The notes under the pieces: model-generated
What the model saw: the letters and a program-made list of their open reading frames with translations, nothing else
What the model was told of the DNA's origin: nothing
Database searches by the model: none
Origin: Clostridia bacterium
Lineage (GTDB): Bacteria; Bacillota; Clostridia; Saccharofermentanales; UBA5734
DNA: 9,144 nucleotides
Direction: 5' to 3'
NCBI GenBank assembly: GCA_017997315.1
Contig: JAGOFF010000082.1
Location: 1-9,144 of the forward strand
Translations under genes and position numbers: made by a program
Shown: positions 6,903 through 9,144 of the stretch, piece after piece
How positions within the stretch are numbered: position 1 is the stretch's first letter
Layout: every line of letters begins with the position of its first letter

Positions 6903-8210
6903 ATGGACATGGTCGCACTGATCATCAAGAAGAGGGACGGCGGAACCCTGACTCCCGAGGAAATCCGCTGGTTCGTCGACGGCGTGACGAACAACTCGAT
7001 CCCGGACTATCAGATCGCCGCGATGCTGATGGCGATGTTCCTGCGCGGGATGGATCCGGATGAAACCGCCGCCCTCACCTTGTGCATGGCCGACAGCGGA
7101 GGGCGGATCGACTTGTCCGCGATCCCCGGGATCAAGACGGACAAACATTCGACCGGCGGCGTCGCGGATACGACGACACTGATCCTTGTGCCTCTGGTCG
7201 CCTCCTGCGGGGTGCCTGTCGTCAAGATGTCCGGCCGTGGTCTGGGATTCACGGGAGGAACGCTGGACAAACTCGAAAGCATTCCCGGATTCCGGATCGG
7301 ACTGTCCGCTGACGAGGCCGTGCGGATCTGCCGGGAGACGGGCGCCGTCATCATGGGACAGTCCGACGGCCTGTGCCCCGCCGACAAGAAGTTGTACGCG
7401 CTGCGGGATGTGACCGGGACGGTGAACTCCATTCCGCTCATCGCGGCGAGCATCATGTCGAAAAAAATTGCAGCGGGGGCGGATGCGATCGTCCTGGACG
7501 TCAAATGCGGCAACGGAGCGTTCATGCAGACACTGGAAGAGGCGCGGGCCCTCTCGCGGACCATGGTCCGGATCGGACGGGCAGCCGGGCGCCGGGTGGC
7601 CGCTGTGATCACCGGCATGGACCAGCCGCTGGGAACCCACATCGGGAATGCGCTCGAGGTGATCGAAGCGATCGACACCCTCCAGGGAAAGGCGGCGGGC
7701 GACCTTCTTGATGTGACGCTGACCATCGGTGCCCATATGCTGATGCTGGCCGGCAAGGCGACCGGGATGGAAGACGCGAGGGAACAGCTCTCTCTGCGCA
7801 TCCGAAACGGGGAAGGATTGGAGAAACTGCGCGGGATCATCCGGGCGCAAGGCGGAAATCCGGCCGTTTGCGACAATACCGGGCTGCTGCCGCATGCCGT
7901 GGTTGTCGAGACGGTTCCGGCGGACCGGGACGGATATGTCCATTCGATGGATACTGCCGGTCTGGGAAACGCGTTCGTCCGGCTCGGGGGCGGCCGGCTT
8001 TCCAAGGATCAGCCGATCGATCCGGCCGCCGGCATGATCCTGCACTTCAGGATCGGAGACCGCGTCAGGAGGGGGGATCCCCTGGCGTCCGTACATGGAG
8101 CCACCGGAGACATCGTTCTTCGGGGCGTACGGGACACCGCATCCTGCATCCGGATCTCGGAGGATCGTCCGGCCGTTCCCGCCGGCATTCTGGATATCAT
8201 ATCCGGCTGA
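6903..8210 (+). CDS. pdp: Pyrimidine-nucleoside phosphorylase (thymidine phosphorylase family)
   Basis: This cytosolic enzyme splits uridine, deoxyuridine or thymidine with phosphate into base and (deoxy)ribose 1-phosphate. Its 435 aa match the roughly 433-435 aa of Bacillus and Geobacillus Pdp. The N-terminal helical region begins MDMVALIIKKRDGG. The phosphate site is KHSTGG (81-86) and the hinge is SGRGLGFTGGTLDKLE (110-125). Base-binding residues Arg168 (YALRDVTGTVNSIP), Ser183 and Lys187 (ASIMSKK) fall at the same numbers as in Geobacillus PyNP. DVKCGNGAF (199-207) has Cys-Gly-Asn where Bacillus has Thr-Gly-Ala. Gly88 of the cation-binding loop is Ala88 here. The C-terminal swivelling domain is complete. 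It lacks the N-terminal extension of archaeal AMP phosphorylases. It starts at ATG 6903, 7 nt after mtaD; a second ATG at 6909 is possible but lies further from GGGAGC. Being beside ahcY/mtaD rather than cdd/deoC is unusual. Confidence 0.95.
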   Translation: MDMVALIIKKRDGGTLTPEEIRWFVDGVTNNSIPDYQIAAMLMAMFLRGMDPDETAALTLCMADSGGRIDLSAIPGIKTDKHSTGGVADTTTLILVPLVASCGVPVVKMSGRGLGFTGGTLDKLESIPGFRIGLSADEAVRICRETGAVIMGQSDGLCPADKKLYALRDVTGTVNSIPLIAASIMSKKIAAGADAIVLDVKCGNGAFMQTLEEARALSRTMVRIGRAAGRRVAAVITGMDQPLGTHIGNALEVIEAIDTLQGKAAGDLLDVTLTIGAHMLMLAGKATGMEDAREQLSLRIRNGEGLEKLRGIIRAQGGNPAVCDNTGLLPHAVVVETVPADRDGYVHSMDTAGLGNAFVRLGGGRLSKDQPIDPAAGMILHFRIGDRVRRGDPLASVHGATGDIVLRGVRDTASCIRISEDRPAVPAGILDIISG

Positions 8211-8226
8211 CCCGTCCGAAACATGC

Positions 8227-8240
8227 AAAAAGACCCGGTC
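8227..8240 (-). terminator. Possible weak intrinsic terminator of the tRNA-Thr transcript
   Basis: Read on the minus strand, a short GAC-CGG-GTC hairpin (3 bp, 4 with a G-T wobble) is followed at once by TTTTT (plus-strand AAAAA at 8227-8231). The stem is too short for confidence. A perfect GGATCCGGATCC palindrome lies at 8251-8262, between the tRNA and this site. No plus-strand T-run terminator for the converging pdp operon is visible before the tRNA. Confidence 0.3.
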
Positions 8241-8268
8241 CGTCGAATGCGGATCCGGATCCTTCGCT

Positions 8269-8343
8269 TGGAGCCGATGGAGAGAGTCGAACTCTCGACC
8301 TATTCATTACGAGTGAATTGCTCTACCACTGAGCCACATCGGC
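8269..8343 (-). tRNA. trnT: tRNA-Thr, anticodon CGT, with encoded CCA
   Basis: The minus strand folds into a complete cloverleaf. The acceptor GCCGATG (8343-8337) pairs with CATCGGC (8279-8273). The D arm is GCTC-AGTGGTA-GAGC. The anticodon arm is ATTCA-CTCGTAA-TGAAT, with anticodon CGT at plus 8311-8309, reading ACG. The variable loop is AGGTC and the T arm is GAGAG-TTCGACT-CTCTC. T8 and the TTC core of the T loop are present. The discriminator is U73, which bacterial tRNA-Thr tolerates, and CCA is encoded at 8271-8269. It converges on the pdp operon and has its own promoter at 8382-8410. Identity is secure from the anticodon. Confidence 0.97.
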
Positions 8344-8381
8344 ATGAGTCGTACCGGCCGAAGCCGACTGGATTCCCTAAG

Positions 8382-8410
8382 AATATATGAACTTGCGGCG
8401 GATATGTCAA
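8382..8410 (-). promoter_or_regulatory. Strong promoter of the tRNA-Thr gene
   Basis: On the minus strand, a perfect TTGACA (plus 8410-8405) is followed after 17 bp by TATATT (plus 8387-8382), one mismatch from consensus. Predicted start is near 8375, leaving a leader of about 32 nt before the mature tRNA 5' end at 8343. That leader contains a CGGC-TTCG-GCCG tetraloop hairpin (plus 8366-8355). Strength and placement fit a stable-RNA promoter. Confidence 0.8.
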
Positions 8411-8418
8411 GTGCGTGT

Positions 8419-8448
8419 TTCGAAGCAGCCGCTGTCCTTTGCTATAAT
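8419..8448 (+). promoter_or_regulatory. Extended -10 promoter of the solute-binding lipoprotein gene
   Basis: A perfect TATAAT (8443-8448) is preceded by TGC, giving the extended -10 TGnTATAAT. The best -35 is weak (TTCGAA, 8419-8424, 18-bp spacer), as extended -10 promoters allow. Predicted start is near 8455, about 27 nt before TTG 8482. The spacer holds a short palindrome CAGC-C-GCTG (8426-8434). The promoter stands back to back with the tRNA promoter, the two -35 regions being 8 bp apart. Confidence 0.7.
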
Positions 8449-8481
8449 ATTACCATACTGCGGATCGGGGCGGACAGACGA

Positions 8482-9144
8482 TTGAGTTGGCGTATCTGGC
8501 ATCCTTCGGAAACACGGCGGCGTCCTTCCCGGGCGGTACGGCGCGCGCTTGCCCTGGCCGTTCTCCTGCCGATTGCGGCATGCGCGGCCTGTCTGCAGGA
8601 CGGAAACTCCACGTTCCCGACCACGGCATCCCGCGGCGGTACGTCCGCGCCTTCCGAAACCACGTACGCACCCGCTGACAATCTTCCCAAGGAACCGATT
8701 GTGGTCGCGTCGCCGTATACCGATGAAACCGTCGAGTATCTCGGGATGCTGTACTACTCCCGGATTACCGGCATCTTCCCGCCGGGCGGCGAAGAACGGA
8801 TCGGAGACAGCGTCAATCTCCAGGAGCTTGCTCAATTCCGCGACAGTTTCCCTGTGGAGTCGATCCAAACGGAACCGGGCGGCATCGGCTCGGAACGTCT
8901 GCGTTCCTGGGCCGCATCAGGCTCGCTGCCGGATATCTTCCTGACGGATGACGCCGCCCGATGTGTTACGGAGGGTTGGGCGGCGGAGTTGACCGTCCGT
9001 GCAGGCTCAAGCCCTCTGCTTTCGATGGAGTCCGTCTATCCGGCACTGGCGGAATCGGTCAAGACGGGGGGGCGTCTGTTCGGGATTCCGATGTCTTTCT
9101 CCGTCCCGATCATGTATTGCGACACCTCGCGGATCGTCGAATAT
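8482..9144 (+). CDS. Extracellular solute-binding lipoprotein (ABC importer, family 1 type), 3' end outside the window
   Basis: The frame from TTG 8482 stays open to the right edge (221 residues). TTG is chosen because no ATG or GTG lies in frame between the predicted transcript start near 8455 and the signal peptide; GGGGCGG (8467-8473) is a weak ribosome-binding site. The N-terminus has an unusually long Arg-rich n-region (about 22 residues), a short hydrophobic core ALALAVLLP and the lipobox IAAC with lipid-attachment Cys34, so it is likely anchored outside the membrane. A Ser/Thr/Pro-rich tether follows (about 38-66). The body then shows family 1 binding-protein features: SLPDIFLTDDAARC, WAAELT, MESVYPALAESVKTGGRLFGIPMSFSVPIMYCD. 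This pattern is typical of sugar or oligosaccharide binding proteins, but the ligand cannot be read. Permease genes may follow outside the window. Confidence 0.8.
   Translation, partial: MSWRIWHPSETRRRPSRAVRRALALAVLLPIAACAACLQDGNSTFPTTASRGGTSAPSETTYAPADNLPKEPIVVASPYTDETVEYLGMLYYSRITGIFPPGGEERIGDSVNLQELAQFRDSFPVESIQTEPGGIGSERLRSWAASGSLPDIFLTDDAARCVTEGWAAELTVRAGSSPLLSMESVYPALAESVKTGGRLFGIPMSFSVPIMYCDTSRIVEY

Noticed and set aside
6903..8210. AMP phosphorylase (archaeal nucleotide salvage) as an alternative identity of pdp
   Set aside because: Those enzymes carry an extra N-terminal domain of roughly 80 residues. This protein starts directly with the Pdp N-terminus and matches Pdp in length and active-site numbering.
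6786..8228. 480-codon open frame on the minus strand opposite pdp
   Set aside because: The opposite strand encodes a full-length Pdp with all family motifs. The antisense product is Gly/Arg/His/Asp-rich with no recognisable domain, as expected for a shadow frame in GC-rich DNA.
8251..8262. GGATCCGGATCC palindrome as a terminator of the pdp operon
   Set aside because: It can form a hairpin but has no T-run on the plus strand, and on the minus strand the nearest T-run is about 20 bases further on.
8404..8481. ATG at 8404 as an upstream start for the solute-binding lipoprotein
   Set aside because: It lies upstream of the extended -10 promoter and would put about 26 unrelated residues before the signal peptide.
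1..9144. CRISPR arrays, insertion sequences, phage or toxin-antitoxin genes
   Set aside because: No spaced direct repeats, terminal inverted repeats, transposase motifs or small toxin-like gene pairs were seen on either strand.

Overview
This 9.1 kb window is GC-rich (roughly 60% by eye) and densely coding. It looks like the chromosome of a Bacillota (Clostridia-like) bacterium, possibly an uncultured lineage. The reasons are a YerC/YecD-type TrpR-related regulator, a SecA with an expanded NBD2 and a zinc-binding C-terminus, a TadE-like protein of the kind common in Clostridia, a Pdp-type pyrimidine-nucleoside phosphorylase and a family 1 solute-binding lipoprotein. Placement below phylum is a guess.

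Layout: (1) the 3' part of a TadE-like, single-pass membrane protein gene (2-913); (2) a 130-bp gap holding a GC hairpin and a good sigma-A-type promoter (941-969); (3) a tightly packed plus-strand run, probably one operon: yerC-like (1044-1352), secA (1390-4248), an adenosylhomocysteinase-family gene (4268-5518), an MTA/SAH/5'-deoxyadenosine deaminase-family amidohydrolase (5543-6895) and a pyrimidine-nucleoside phosphorylase (6903-8210), with gaps of 37, 19, 24 and 7 nt; (4) a convergent tRNA-Thr(CGT) on the minus strand (8269-8343) with its own strong promoter; (5) back to back with it, an extended -10 promoter driving a solute-binding lipoprotein gene that runs off the right edge (8482-9144).

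The most interesting content is the ahcY-like/mtaD pair. The hydrolase is the short Thermotoga/archaeal type. At the position that in the mammalian enzyme reads the 6-amino group of adenine (human Glu59) it carries Lys, within the motif VHVEAKT. Next to a deaminase that can convert S-adenosylhomocysteine (SAH) to S-inosylhomocysteine (SIH), this fits a deaminate-first route SAH -> SIH -> inosine + homocysteine, as described for Methanocaldococcus jannaschii, rather than the classical SAH -> adenosine + homocysteine reaction. The third metabolic gene, Pdp, belongs to a family acting on pyrimidine nucleosides, so it does not complete that route in any obvious way. The grouping may be a general nucleoside-salvage module placed behind the housekeeping secA.

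The rest is ordinary housekeeping and transport sequence. I see no mobile elements, CRISPR arrays, phage genes or defence systems.
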